Shown here: positions 9,944 to 18,667 of the stretch, piece by piece
How the letters are laid out: each line of letters begins with the position of its first letter
Position numbering within the stretch: position 1 is the first letter of the stretch
From: Ammoniphilus resinae
GTDB lineage: Bacteria > Bacillota > Bacilli > Aneurinibacillales > RAOX-1
Reading direction: 5' to 3'
Assembly (NCBI RefSeq): GCF_017873965.1
Contig: NZ_JAGGKT010000011.1
Location: forward strand, 115,174 to 179,173
Length of the DNA stretch: 64,000 nt
Notes under the pieces: model-generated
Seen by the model: only the letters and a program-made list of their open reading frames with translations
Database searches by the model: none
Told to the model about the DNA's origin: nothing
Program-made: the position numbers and the translations under genes

Positions 9944-10319
9944 AGAAAAACATGTGATCAAGCAATTGGATCTTTATTTATCACAAGGGGCCCTTCAGGA
10001 AGATGAATATTATGATATTCGAACAGCGGTGACAGAGGCCTGCCTAAACGCCATGGAGCATGGAAATCAATTACAGAATCTTCTCCCCGTCAAGATACAT
10101 TTCGAGTGGCTGGAATCTCGTCTCATCATTATCGTGAAGGATTGCGGTAAAGGTTTTGGGAGAATTCCTACAAACAGGGAGGATGACCGCGGATGGGGGC
10201 TGGCTTTTATTCAACATCTAATGGATTATTGCACTTACTACATCGATTTAACAGACCGATGTTTTTGTATGCATATGGAAAAGGAGCTCAAAAATAAACA
10301 TCAACCGGAGGGCTTGTAA
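9918..10319 (+). CDS. RsbW/SpoIIAB-type anti-sigma-factor serine kinase
   Basis: 133 residues with the GHKL ATP-binding boxes: N box EACLNAMEHGN (E40, N44), G1 box KDCGKGF (D75) and G2 box GWGLAFIQHLMD. The family binds and inhibits a sigma factor or other target and phosphorylates its STAS antagonist. It overlaps the 3' end of the phosphatase gene by 26 bases and shares one base with the next gene, so translation is probably coupled. No sigma factor gene is adjacent, so its target is open. Confidence 0.85.
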   Translation: MNIQSQFGEEKHVIKQLDLYLSQGALQEDEYYDIRTAVTEACLNAMEHGNQLQNLLPVKIHFEWLESRLIIIVKDCGKGFGRIPTNREDDRGWGLAFIQHLMDYCTYYIDLTDRCFCMHMEKELKNKHQPEGL

Positions 10320-10687
10320 TGGATAAACAAGTGGAACTTCAGATCCAGGCCAAATTAAATAAAGGGGTCTATCTGGTACAATTAACAGGAGATATTACAA
10401 AAAAGTCAGGCAAACAGCTTTTAGATTGGCATCATTGGGAAGCGGGGCTACCTGGACAAAGCAAAAGGCTGGTTCTTGATTTTGGGCGGGTAAATTATAT
10501 TAATAGCGCTGGGATTGGGGACTTAATCCGTCTTGTTCGAATGGGTAAAGATGGTCTGTACCAAAGCGGTTGCTTCGGCTTGAACTATCATTATGAAAAA
10601 TTATTTCATATGGTTGGTTTGACGAGATGGCTTACTATCTATCCCAGTGAATGGGCTGCATTGGATACAGAAACGGAAGTGGGATAA
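10319..10687 (+). CDS. STAS-domain anti-sigma-factor antagonist (RsbV/SpoIIAA-like)
   Basis: 122 residues with the STAS core LVLDFGRVNYINSAGIGDLI. Ser63 in INSAGIG aligns with the phosphorylated serine of SpoIIAA (MDSSGLG); the preceding Asp is Asn here. The ATG overlaps the kinase stop codon (TAATG). It should be the substrate of the kinase at 9918 and the phosphatase at 8306. It ends the operon at a terminator overlapping its last codons. Confidence 0.82.
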   Translation: MDKQVELQIQAKLNKGVYLVQLTGDITKKSGKQLLDWHHWEAGLPGQSKRLVLDFGRVNYINSAGIGDLIRLVRMGKDGLYQSGCFGLNYHYEKLFHMVGLTRWLTIYPSEWAALDTETEVG

Positions 10688-10703
10688 TTTACCCCTCTTC
10701 CGT
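10673..10703 (+). terminator. Terminator of the partner-switching operon
   Basis: Stem ACGGAAG / CTTCCGT with an inner GGG/CCC pairing, then GTTTTATTAT. It overlaps the end of the STAS gene and faces the convergent DUF92 gene. Confidence 0.7.
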
Positions 10704-10707
10704 TTTA

Positions 10708-11511
10708 TTATAGGACATATAGACCCCAAGCAATCAATCCACCAGAAAGAGAGCTCAAAAAATTCACCAAATCATTCGTCATCCAAGGGTATCCTCGATA
10801 GAAATCCGCTTTATGCCCACAATGTAACGCTTTCTCTGTTATTTTCCCACATTGTTTACAAATATTGATTTTTTGTACCGTAGCCCCTAACAAACTATCT
10901 ACCAAGGCTCCAATAAACCCTGCCATTGTGCCAATCCAAATGATCGAAGGGGATTCCATGTGGCCTTCCATTCTCATCCAGATAAAGCCTAATAGACTGA
11001 TTAATCCAGCAGCACATAGGGAAGCAAACAGTCCCAGTCGGGATACGCCCCCCGATGTCCCCTTCTCTACTCTTTTCCAGGTTAAAATATGTCTTGGCGC
11101 ACGACGGTTCAATACCCCTATCTCGGTTGCCCAAGTGTCCGCATTCACGGTTGCAATGGTTCCGAGATAAAACACCATATAAGGTAAGGGGTCGGCAGAC
11201 AGAAAGGAAAAGATCACAAGAACCCCACCGAGACCACCGTTTGCTAAAACCTGTAAAGCATCTCTACATCCTGTCTTGGCAAATAATTCCTCCACTTCTC
11301 TTTTTCGCTCCTTTTTAAAATGGGAGAACAAACTGGAAGAAATAAAAAAAACAAGAAGGAGCCCATACCAGAACAGGGACCCAAACATAAAAATGAGGGT
11401 GCCGATCCCTATAGCAGCGATAGCACCGCTAAATGACAAGGATTTGCGAAGGTAAGCTATGATCGATATTAGTCCACTTAAAAAAAGCCCCCAAGCAAAT
11501 GAAATTCCCAT
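10708..11511 (-). CDS. DUF92 family membrane protein
   Basis: 267 residues, almost all hydrophobic spans, with the conserved DUF92 blocks NGGLGGVLVI, TWATEIGVL and KGTSGGVSRLG. A small Cys/His cluster (CKQCGK ... HCGHK) sits in a soluble loop near the end. Plant relatives (VTE5/VTE6) are phytol/phytyl-phosphate kinases, so a CTP-dependent prenyl alcohol kinase role is possible but only inferred. It starts six bases after the rhodanese stop and is probably cotranscribed. Confidence 0.75.
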   Translation of the reverse strand: MGISFAWGLFLSGLISIIAYLRKSLSFSGAIAAIGIGTLIFMFGSLFWYGLLLVFFISSSLFSHFKKERKREVEELFAKTGCRDALQVLANGGLGGVLVIFSFLSADPLPYMVFYLGTIATVNADTWATEIGVLNRRAPRHILTWKRVEKGTSGGVSRLGLFASLCAAGLISLLGFIWMRMEGHMESPSIIWIGTMAGFIGALVDSLLGATVQKINICKQCGKITEKALHCGHKADFYRGYPWMTNDLVNFLSSLSGGLIAWGLYVL

Positions 11512-11516
11512 TGCAG

Positions 11517-11840
11517 TTATTCCCCTCTTTCCTGCAAGAAAAGCGCGACTTCCGCCATCCCTCCTTCAACATTAATTACTTGATCAAAACCTTGTTGAAG
11601 TAAAAAATTGGTAACATGCCAACTTCGGACTCCGTGGCCGCAAACAATATATAGTGGCTGATCTTTAGGAAGCTGTTCCAATTGCTCCGGAATTGTATTC
11701 ATGGGAATCAAGGTCGACTCCTCCAAATGGAACATCTCCCACTCGTATGGTTCACGCACATCTATGACTTGTTCAGGTTTTAACACCCTAGCCTTATATT
11801 TCTCCACAAATTGCCCTGCACTTATAAAATGATCTTCCAT
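11517..11840 (-). CDS. Rhodanese-domain protein
   Basis: A single rhodanese domain with the active-site loop CGHGVRS and entry motif VIDVREPYEW. The family transfers sulfane sulfur through the loop cysteine. I chose the ATG giving 107 residues (MEDHFISAGQF) because AAGGAG lies ten bases upstream; an upstream ATG would add 20 residues without a good site. The substrate is unknown. Confidence 0.8.
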   Translation of the reverse strand: MEDHFISAGQFVEKYKARVLKPEQVIDVREPYEWEMFHLEESTLIPMNTIPEQLEQLPKDQPLYIVCGHGVRSWHVTNFLLQQGFDQVINVEGGMAEVALFLQERGE

Positions 11841-11956
11841 CTTCGTCAAGCTCCTTCGTTTAAGGTTTTCATCCATTTTAACATAATCTTTCCTTTGCAT
11901 AAGGATATTGCTATAATATCAGAGTGTTATTATATGTTTAAATTGGAGGTAACAAC

Positions 11957-12454
11957 ATGTCATTTGAAAGCAGAATTGTTGATGTATTTGTTGAAATCCC
12001 AACAGGAAGTCAAAATAAATACGAATATGATAAGGAATCCGGTGTATTCCGTCTTGACCGCGTTCTGTTCTCTCCCATGCATTATCCCACAGAATACGGT
12101 TATTTAGAAAATACCCTTGCTTTAGATGGTGATCCACTGGATGCCCTTGTACTTACTACTTTCCCAACTTTCCCCGGTTGTGTAATTTCTACCCGAATTA
12201 TCGGGGTATTGATCATGGCGGATGACAAGGGACAAGATGAAAAGCTGCTTGGCGTTCCCGTTGACGACCCTCGCTGGAAACATGTTCACAGTTTAAAGGA
12301 TATTTCAGAGCACACACTAAAAGAGATTTCCCATTTCTTTGAACGCTACAAGGATCTTGAAAACAAAGAAACCAAAATCGAAGGTTGGGAAGGACCTGAA
12401 AAAGCTTCCCAACTTATTGATGAATGTATTGCACGCTTCCAGCAAAAAAAATAG
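11957..12454 (+). CDS. ppa: Inorganic pyrophosphatase (family I)
   Basis: 165 residues with the family I blocks: an ExPTGSQNKYEYD start, YPTEYGYLENTL and DGDPLDALVL (Asp cluster binding Mg-PPi). It hydrolyses pyrophosphate to phosphate and so pulls biosynthetic reactions forward in the cytosol. TTGGAGG lies upstream of the ATG. A hairpin terminator follows. TATAAT at 11912-11917 is a probable -10 with a weak -35. Confidence 0.93.
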   Translation: MSFESRIVDVFVEIPTGSQNKYEYDKESGVFRLDRVLFSPMHYPTEYGYLENTLALDGDPLDALVLTTFPTFPGCVISTRIIGVLIMADDKGQDEKLLGVPVDDPRWKHVHSLKDISEHTLKEISHFFERYKDLENKETKIEGWEGPEKASQLIDECIARFQQKK

Positions 12455-12474
12455 AAGAATCAAGTAGAAAAGAC

Positions 12475-12515
12475 GAACATTCCCTACCTAACGTTGGGGA
12501 TCGTTCATTTTTTTC
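12475..12515 (+). terminator. Rho-independent terminator after ppa
   Basis: Imperfect stem starting GAAC and closing GTTC around TCCC/GGGGA pairing, then eight T residues. Confidence 0.65.
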
Positions 12516-12527
12516 CTTAATTTCTTA

Positions 12528-12556
12528 TTGACGTATGAAATTAAGCATGGTAAATT
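12528..12556 (+). promoter_or_regulatory. SigA-type promoter of the serA T-box leader
   Basis: TTGACG and TAAATT are separated by exactly 17 bases and lie just upstream of the T-box leader. The -35 is 5/6 and the -10 is 4/6 of consensus. Confidence 0.6.
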
Positions 12557-12597
12557 AGTAATCAATTAAGAGACATCCATTCTCATATATAGATGTA

Positions 12598-12884
12598 TAA
12601 AAACGATGATAAAGAATGTTTTCGGAAATGAAATCCAAAGAGAGCTGGTGGATGCTGCGAACCAGTGATTCTTCCGATGACCAGAGCACTTTTGAGTTGT
12701 TAGTCTGAAACCTTTGGGATTAGGAATAACCGGTAGCACCGTTATATGCATTGGTCTAGGACCAGCAAAGGTCATGATCGCGAGATCTTGATGAATGAGG
12801 GTGGCACCACGGAGCTAATAATGGCCTCTCCGTCCCTTACTACAACGCAAAAGTAGTGAGAGTCGAGAGGTCATTTCAATTTTA
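12598..12884 (+). ncRNA. T-box riboswitch, serine-type, upstream of serA
   Basis: The T-box core AGGGTGGCACC is at 12798-12808, in the context GAATGAGGGTGG. The upstream part shows Stem I features (AGAGAGCTGGTGG ... GAACCAG). In the specifier region AGC at 12685-12687, before ACTTTTGAG, is the best candidate codon and encodes serine, matching serA downstream. The terminator arms CCTCTC...ACTAC and GTAGT...GAGAGG (12823-12872) compete with an antiterminator in which ACGGAG pairs with CTCCGT. Uncharged tRNA-Ser should permit readthrough. Specifier assignment is inferred without folding. Confidence 0.88.
12823..12880 (+). terminator. T-box-controlled intrinsic terminator
   Basis: Long stem with outer CCTCTC/GAGAGG and inner ACTAC/GTAGT pairing, followed by ATTTCAATTTT. 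Its 5' arm overlaps the antiterminator partner of the T-box sequence. Confidence 0.8.
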
Positions 12885-12915
12885 AAAAATAAAAAAACTA
12901 GGGGTGGAGAAAACC

Positions 12916-14499
12916 ATGTTTAAGATTCTTGTCAGTGACCCATTAAGTGAAGTAGGATTACAAAAATTATTGGAAGCGACTGATGTAGAAGTCGTTCAAA
13001 AAACCGGATTAAAAGAAGAAGAACTTGTTCAGATTATCCCTGAATTTGATGCACTTCTAGTAAGAAGTCAAACAAAGGTTACCCCAGCGATTATTGAAGC
13101 AGCTTCCCGTTTAAAAGCGATTGGACGGGCTGGTGTCGGTGTAGATAACATTAATATTCAAGCAGCAACCAGCAAAGGGATTGTTGTCATTAATGCACCA
13201 GACGGAAACACGATCTCTACTGCTGAGCACTCCTTTGCGATGATTATGGCTTTGGCTCGCCGCATCCCAAATGCCTATCATTCCATGATGAATGGTCAGT
13301 GGGATCGTAAAAGCTTTGTTGGTGTAGAGTTAAACCAAAAAGTTCTTGGGGTTGTTGGCTTGGGTCGTATTGGTACTGAGGTAGCAAAAAGGGCAAAAGC
13401 ATTTAACATGAAAGTGGTTGCTTACGATCCATTCCTAACCGAAGAAAGAGCGAAAAAGCTTGGAGTAACTCCTGCTTCCATTAAAGAACTTGTATCCCAG
13501 GCAGATTTCATTACAACACATACACCGCTTACCAAGGAAACCAAATATTTAATTAGCACGAAAGAATTTGCCTTGATGAAAGATGGCGTGCGCATTATCA
13601 ACTGTGCCCGTGGAGGAATCATTGAAGAGAAAGCTCTTTATGAAGCCATTGTCAGCGGGAAAGTAGCTGGAGCAGCGCTTGACGTATTTGAAGTGGAACC
13701 ACCAATGGAAAACCCATTGTTAAAATTACCAAAAGTCATTGTGACTCCTCACCTTGGAGCATCCACTGTGGAAGCACAAGAAAATGTGGCGATCGATGTA
13801 TCTGAAGAAATCCTTCACGTTTTACGTGAGCAGCCATTTAAAAATGCAGTCAACCTACCATCTATCCCAGAAAATATCATCGAAAAGGTTGAACCGTATT
13901 TTGCGTTAAGCGAAAAATTGGGTTCCTTCATTGCCCAAATCGCAGTTGGCGGCCTAGAAGAAATTACTGTCACCTATTCCGGTGAACTTACAGAAATTGA
14001 TACAGCTTCCCTAACTAGAACCGTTCTAAAAGGAGCGCTTTCTTATCACTTAGGTGAAGGTGTTAATTATATTAACGCCCCGCACTTAGCGAAGAATCGT
14101 GGCATCAATGTTGTCGAGCAAAAATCAACAGCAAATAAAGGGTTTACCAACTTAATTGCTGTAAGTCTAAAAACCAATCAGGAAGAGAAAACCGTTGCTG
14201 GAACCATGTTAAATGGTTATGGAGCTAGAATCGTCAAGGTTGACGGATACCCTGTAGATCTTCAACCAGAAGGGCATTTAATCCTTGTTCACCACAATGA
14301 CCGCCCAGGGGCAATCGGTCGTGTTGGAACCATCCTTGGTAACAATAACGTAAACATCGCTGCGATGCAGGTTGGACGTCGCGACATGGGTGGAAATGCG
14401 ATTATGATTCTTTCCATCGACCGCCCAGCAACTCCTGATGTATTGGATGTTTTGGGTGAATTAAACGAAATTACGAGCGTAACGGAAATTGATCTATAG
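12916..14499 (+). CDS. serA: D-3-phosphoglycerate dehydrogenase
   Basis: Oxidises 3-phosphoglycerate to 3-phosphohydroxypyruvate with NAD, the first step of serine synthesis. It has the NAD fold motif GVVGLGRIGTEVA, catalytic Arg in NCARGG, the Glu/His pair (FEVEPP, TPHLGAS), an intervening ASB domain and a C-terminal ACT domain (LILVHHNDRPGAIGRVG). I start at the ATG after AGGGGTGG-AGAAAACC, giving 527 residues; a GTG inside that SD is unlikely. It is controlled by the T-box leader and ends at a strong terminator. Confidence 0.95.
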   Translation: MFKILVSDPLSEVGLQKLLEATDVEVVQKTGLKEEELVQIIPEFDALLVRSQTKVTPAIIEAASRLKAIGRAGVGVDNINIQAATSKGIVVINAPDGNTISTAEHSFAMIMALARRIPNAYHSMMNGQWDRKSFVGVELNQKVLGVVGLGRIGTEVAKRAKAFNMKVVAYDPFLTEERAKKLGVTPASIKELVSQADFITTHTPLTKETKYLISTKEFALMKDGVRIINCARGGIIEEKALYEAIVSGKVAGAALDVFEVEPPMENPLLKLPKVIVTPHLGASTVEAQENVAIDVSEEILHVLREQPFKNAVNLPSIPENIIEKVEPYFALSEKLGSFIAQIAVGGLEEITVTYSGELTEIDTASLTRTVLKGALSYHLGEGVNYINAPHLAKNRGINVVEQKSTANKGFTNLIAVSLKTNQEEKTVAGTMLNGYGARIVKVDGYPVDLQPEGHLILVHHNDRPGAIGRVGTILGNNNVNIAAMQVGRRDMGGNAIMILSIDRPATPDVLDVLGELNEITSVTEIDL

Positions 14500-14510
14500 G
14501 TTATATAGGA

Positions 14511-14540
14511 AAAACCCGGTGGAATTCTCCACCGGGTTTT
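14511..14540 (+). terminator. Bidirectional terminator between serA and its convergent neighbour
   Basis: Perfect 13-bp stem AAAACCCGGTGGA / TCCACCGGGTTTT with an ATTC loop. T and A runs on the two sides suit both strands. Confidence 0.9.
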
Positions 14541-14559
14541 TATATGCTTCGAAAGAAGC

Positions 14560-14847
14560 TTATTCCTTTTCCTTCTTATCCAAAATCATACTTAATTCTT
14601 CCCAATAATCATCTGCATCTTGACAGTAAAAGTAATCGACACCGTTATGATGAAAATGGGTAAGACATTCCATTGTACGGAATATTTCTACTCGATCACC
14701 GATGGAGAACTTCATGCCCACCTGCTCTGCTTCCTCCCAGACAGACTTATATTCATCGTCCATAAATTCTTCTTCACTAGCCTCAGAAACTGCCTGGTAG
14801 AAAGGATATCTAATGGTGCGTATGATATTTAAAGTCATCTTCTTCAC
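14560..14847 (-). CDS. Conserved hypothetical acidic protein (95 aa)
   Basis: A 95-residue protein rich in Glu/Asp and aromatics (EEEFMDDEYKSVWEEAEQ, HFHHNGVDYFYCQDADDYW). No signal peptide, membrane span or known motif is seen. A GTG start has GGATGG about eight bases upstream; ATG at codon 4 is an alternative. It sits alone between serA and the HAD gene. Family and function are not recognised. Confidence 0.6.
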   Translation of the reverse strand: MKKMTLNIIRTIRYPFYQAVSEASEEEFMDDEYKSVWEEAEQVGMKFSIGDRVEIFRTMECLTHFHHNGVDYFYCQDADDYWEELSMILDKKEKE

Positions 14848-14915
14848 TCGACACCCATCCTTTCACTTTACTATATTCTATGAACGGAATGTAAAAAAGT
14901 ACGCCTGTTCATTGC

Positions 14916-16043
14916 TTAAAGAATAGATGGAATCTCTGTCATATCGTTGACGATAAAATCTGCCTGCAATTCTTCAAATTTTCCACGTGCCTCTTGACCA
15001 GTTAATCCGGTAAGTGTTGCGGCAAAACAGCAGCCTATTTCTTTTGCTGCCAGATAGTCCGCCACTGAATCTCCGACAATCATTAATTTTTTAGCATCAG
15101 AAGGGTTAATCTGGAAATCAATCACTTGTTCATCATCTTGCTGAAGTCCCAACCAGCCCTTAATATAACAGAACGGATGTGGTTTTGCCATAGGGGCCCT
15201 ATGCGGAAAGCGACTTTCAGCATCTAGTACATGGCTTGCCGTGATGATCCGCTCAGGATCGAAATAAGACAAGAGTCCCATCTCCCGCAAGGGGATGATG
15301 GTTTCAATGGTTGGCCGGCCTGTGCCAATCCCCAATTTTATTCCCTTATTACGAAGCATTTCAAGTGTTTCTGCAATCCGTTCTGGGGGAACAATGGGAA
15401 TTTCATTGCTTAGAAAGCCTTTCTTTCCACTTTGGTAAGTTTCTCTGCCAATGCTTTCAGGCACTAATTGATCTCCTAGATACCATTCTTGAAAGGTTTC
15501 CTGACAAATTTCCCATAATAGGCTAGTAGGTGAGAAAACGTCCGTTTTGATTCCCAATCTTTTTTCTGCGACGTTGTTTAAATAGTAAAGAATAGATTGA
15601 TTTTGACTCGGACCTGTTGAGAAATCCTCTAAAAAACTTGCATAATCAATCTGGATTGTTTTGTTTTTAAGCAAAGAAGCTATCTTCTCAATACTCTCTC
15701 TCGTTATTTCCTTGGTAATGATGTGTTCAATCTCCACACGGTGTTCGGGAAGAAGCTGTTGTAAAAGAACAATCAGCTGGTGGCTAAAACTCAAGTAAAC
15801 CATATCCCAATTTGCATTAATTCCATAGCTCTTCATTAATGACAGTACCTGGTCATCGATAAATAATTCTTTACGAATTCTTCTAATCTCTTCCTCTACA
15901 GGATCCGGAGAAAAATTCTCACTACGAATCCCTAAATACTTTTGGCTATAGAGCATCTCCCACACGGTTAGTGCGGAGGCATCGAAATATCTTTCCTCAC
16001 TTAATAGCACTCCGTCAACATCAAATAAAATCAAGTCAAGCAT
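14916..16043 (-). CDS. HAD-superfamily hydrolase with large cap
   Basis: 375 residues. Motif I is FDVDGVL (nucleophile Asp in DxDG), motif II falls in IGTGRPT, the motif III lysine in AKPHPF, and motif IV is GDSVADYLAAKEIG. About 200 residues between motifs I and II form an unusually large helical cap. The family dephosphorylates small metabolites; the late motifs resemble phosphoglycolate-phosphatase-like members, but the substrate is unknown. GGAGG lies seven bases before the ATG. Confidence 0.8.
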   Translation of the reverse strand: MLDLILFDVDGVLLSEERYFDASALTVWEMLYSQKYLGIRSENFSPDPVEEEIRRIRKELFIDDQVLSLMKSYGINANWDMVYLSFSHQLIVLLQQLLPEHRVEIEHIITKEITRESIEKIASLLKNKTIQIDYASFLEDFSTGPSQNQSILYYLNNVAEKRLGIKTDVFSPTSLLWEICQETFQEWYLGDQLVPESIGRETYQSGKKGFLSNEIPIVPPERIAETLEMLRNKGIKLGIGTGRPTIETIIPLREMGLLSYFDPERIITASHVLDAESRFPHRAPMAKPHPFCYIKGWLGLQQDDEQVIDFQINPSDAKKLMIVGDSVADYLAAKEIGCCFAATLTGLTGQEARGKFEELQADFIVNDMTEIPSIL

Positions 16044-16132
16044 TGGTATTCCTCCACAATTTACAATATCCCTATTTTATCATACTTCAACGAGAATGAA
16101 GAGAAGGAATATCCACAAACATTAAATCTTTA

Positions 16133-17941
16133 TTAATCTTGATGTTCATTTGGAATCGTAATGGAAAAGGTTGTGCCTTCACCAAGTTTACTATGGACAC
16201 TGATTTGACCCCCATGCGCAGCCACAATTTGCTTTACGATAGACAAGCCTAGCCCTGTTCCTGATCGCGATCTTGTTCTCGCTTTATCTGCTTTATAAAA
16301 TCGTTCAAAAACAAATGGAAGATCTTCTTCCGGGATCCCTGTTCCCGTATCCCTCACTTCAATAAATAGCTGGTCATCCTTAATCATCGTAGAAACAAAT
16401 ACTTTCCCATCTGCATGGGTATGGCGAATTGCATTATCAATGAGGTTTGTAAACACCTGCTCAATGCGGTCGGCGTCAAGGGAAAATTGTGCCTCAGGCA
16501 TGAGCATAAATTCAGGGATGACAGTGATTTTTTGTTCATTCCCGACCACGGAAAATTTGCGAATAATCTTATCGAAGATCGGTAGTATTTCCACTTGTTT
16601 TCGATTTAATTCAATATGGCCTGCTTCCATCCTTCCCAAGTCAAGCAGTTCATTGACGAGCCTGCTCATCCGCACAGACTCATCGTAAATGATCTGTGCC
16701 AATTCCTTGGTTTCTTCCGGACTTACCGCAATATCATCGACGATAGCTTCGCTATATCCCTGGAGCATGGCAAGCGGCGTGCGAAGTTCGTGTGATACAT
16801 TTGCGATAAAATCTTTACGCAGCTTATCGAGCTGTCTCTCTTTCGTCATATCCCGCAAAACAGCAACAACCCCACTGACTTGATTGCGGTCATACAAAGG
16901 GGCTAAAACAACGGACCAGACCCTGCCCTGTGCCGTTATATCAATTACAGATTCATGCTCCGTCTCAACCACTTCTTTACTATAGGTAACAAACGGTTCT
17001 GGTGGTTGCAACCCGATCAATGAATCTTTACTGCCCCATTCCTTCCCTGAACTTTCAAACTTTAAGGCCTTCAGCATTTCTTCAGCAGGAGGGTTAATAA
17101 TTAATATTTCGCCGCTCTTATCGACAGTGATCACCCCGTCAACCATACTGCGAAGAACACTGAATAACTGGTCTTTCTCCCTGGACAAAGCATGAATTAA
17201 TTCATCCAACTGTTTTGCCATCCGATTAAAGGTGGAAGCCAATTCGCCAATCTCATCACCGCTTTTAATGGTAATAATGGTATCAAAGTTCCCTCTTGAT
17301 ATGGAATCCGCTGCTTTGGTCATCTGTCTCAACGGGTTCGTAATTCTCGTGGAAAGGAAAAAGGCGAAAATAGTGGTCAAGAAAATACTAATCGCTGCAG
17401 CATAGAGAATGTACTTGGTTGTTTCTTTGGTTGTTTCGGTCATGTCTTGAAGATTCTGGTAGAGAATAATGGCTCCGTTTGTTCCTTCTTTCGTATGTAA
17501 AGGGACAGACACCGCCAGAATTTCCTTCTCCCCGATCTCATTCTGCATAGGCGGCTGGAGCACCGGGAAGCGGCCCCTCACTACCCCCACCTCTCCTTCT
17601 AGGGCCTTTTTAAGAACCGGATGTTCTGTCAGAAGGTTTGAGGGTACCTGTGGCAGGCCTTGATCTACTGCATTAATGGAACCCTCTTTTAGACCGACAA
17701 CCAAAAGATTAGTATTATATGCTTCTACCATTTCTTTGGCCGTTTGAATATGTTCAGAATCTGGTGTCGCCTCAATGGTCTTGGTAAGCTGCACAGCTAA
17801 TTTCTTTAGATTGTCTGTACGCTGTTCCAAATAATAACCGTCCAAAAACTGAACCAATAAAAGGCTTAGCAGGGTGAGAACCACCGCTACCAAGCCTATA
17901 ATCGTAATCCAAAGCTTTCCTACAATACTATTCCAAACCAT
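16133..17941 (-). CDS. resE: Redox-sensing membrane histidine kinase
   Basis: 602 residues: membrane span about 9-31, extracytoplasmic sensor to about 175, second span 177-198, HAMP 199-250, PAS about 262-365, HisKA with the phospho-His384 in NVSHELRTPL, and an HATPase with DNAIRH, DTGTGIP and GTGLGLSIV. It phosphorylates ResD, which in B. subtilis controls respiration genes under low oxygen. Its ATG overlaps the resD stop (TAATG). The adjoining res genes support the name over other PAS kinases such as WalK. Confidence 0.92.
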   Translation of the reverse strand: MVWNSIVGKLWITIIGLVAVVLTLLSLLLVQFLDGYYLEQRTDNLKKLAVQLTKTIEATPDSEHIQTAKEMVEAYNTNLLVVGLKEGSINAVDQGLPQVPSNLLTEHPVLKKALEGEVGVVRGRFPVLQPPMQNEIGEKEILAVSVPLHTKEGTNGAIILYQNLQDMTETTKETTKYILYAAAISIFLTTIFAFFLSTRITNPLRQMTKAADSISRGNFDTIITIKSGDEIGELASTFNRMAKQLDELIHALSREKDQLFSVLRSMVDGVITVDKSGEILIINPPAEEMLKALKFESSGKEWGSKDSLIGLQPPEPFVTYSKEVVETEHESVIDITAQGRVWSVVLAPLYDRNQVSGVVAVLRDMTKERQLDKLRKDFIANVSHELRTPLAMLQGYSEAIVDDIAVSPEETKELAQIIYDESVRMSRLVNELLDLGRMEAGHIELNRKQVEILPIFDKIIRKFSVVGNEQKITVIPEFMLMPEAQFSLDADRIEQVFTNLIDNAIRHTHADGKVFVSTMIKDDQLFIEVRDTGTGIPEEDLPFVFERFYKADKARTRSRSGTGLGLSIVKQIVAAHGGQISVHSKLGEGTTFSITIPNEHQD

Positions 17942-18663
17942 TATTTTGGCACCTCAAGCTTGTATCCAATTCCCCATACCGTAGCGATCATTTCCGCCGC
18001 CTCTGAAGAAACTTTGTTTAGCTTTTCCCGCAATCTTTTGATATGTGTATCTACCGTTCTTAAGTCGCCGAAAAATTCATAATGCCAGACATCCTTTAGC
18101 AAATCCTCTCGGGAGAATACCTTTTCCGGATGCTGTGCCAAATATAACAAAAGTTCATATTCCTTTGGCGTTAGGTTTACCTCAATCCCATCAGCCAATA
18201 CCTTGTGTGCATCATGGTCAATCGTGAGATGAGGAAACACCAAGATGTTATGCGGATTATTCTCCGTATTGAGGAACGTTGTACTGGACGAACGCCGCAA
18301 CAATGCCTTCACCCGAAACACAACTTCCCTTGGGCTAAAAGGCTTTACCACATAGTCGTCAGTACCAGCTTCAAACCCTTGGATACGGTTTACCTCTTCC
18401 CCTTTTGCTGTTAGCATCATAATTGGAGTTGATTTTTTTTCCCGCAGTCGTTGGCAAACTTCAATTCCATCCATTCCTGGAAGCATCAGATCTAGTAGAA
18501 TCAATGCGTAATCATTGGCGAGAGCCAACTCTAGCGCTTTTTCCCCATCTTCTGCTTCATCAATTTCAAAATTTTCACGTTCCAGATACATCTTTAACAA
18601 TCTGCGAATTCTTTCTTCATCATCTACTACTAGTACTTTTTGAATCCCCTCATTAGCCATCAT
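17941..18663 (-). CDS. resD: Response regulator, OmpR/PhoB type
   Basis: 240 residues: receiver with acidic pair VVDDEE, phospho-acceptor Asp58 in LLDLMLPG and conserved Lys in LTAKG, then a winged-helix effector (LTPKEYELLLYLAQHPEKVFSRE ... TVDTHIKRLREKL). It partners with ResE to activate cytochrome c biogenesis and respiration genes. It starts directly after resC and overlaps resE. A second ATG one codon later is equally possible. Confidence 0.93.
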   Translation of the reverse strand: MMANEGIQKVLVVDDEERIRRLLKMYLERENFEIDEAEDGEKALELALANDYALILLDLMLPGMDGIEVCQRLREKKSTPIMMLTAKGEEVNRIQGFEAGTDDYVVKPFSPREVVFRVKALLRRSSSTTFLNTENNPHNILVFPHLTIDHDAHKVLADGIEVNLTPKEYELLLYLAQHPEKVFSREDLLKDVWHYEFFGDLRTVDTHIKRLREKLNKVSSEAAEMIATVWGIGYKLEVPK

Positions 18664-18667
18664 AATA

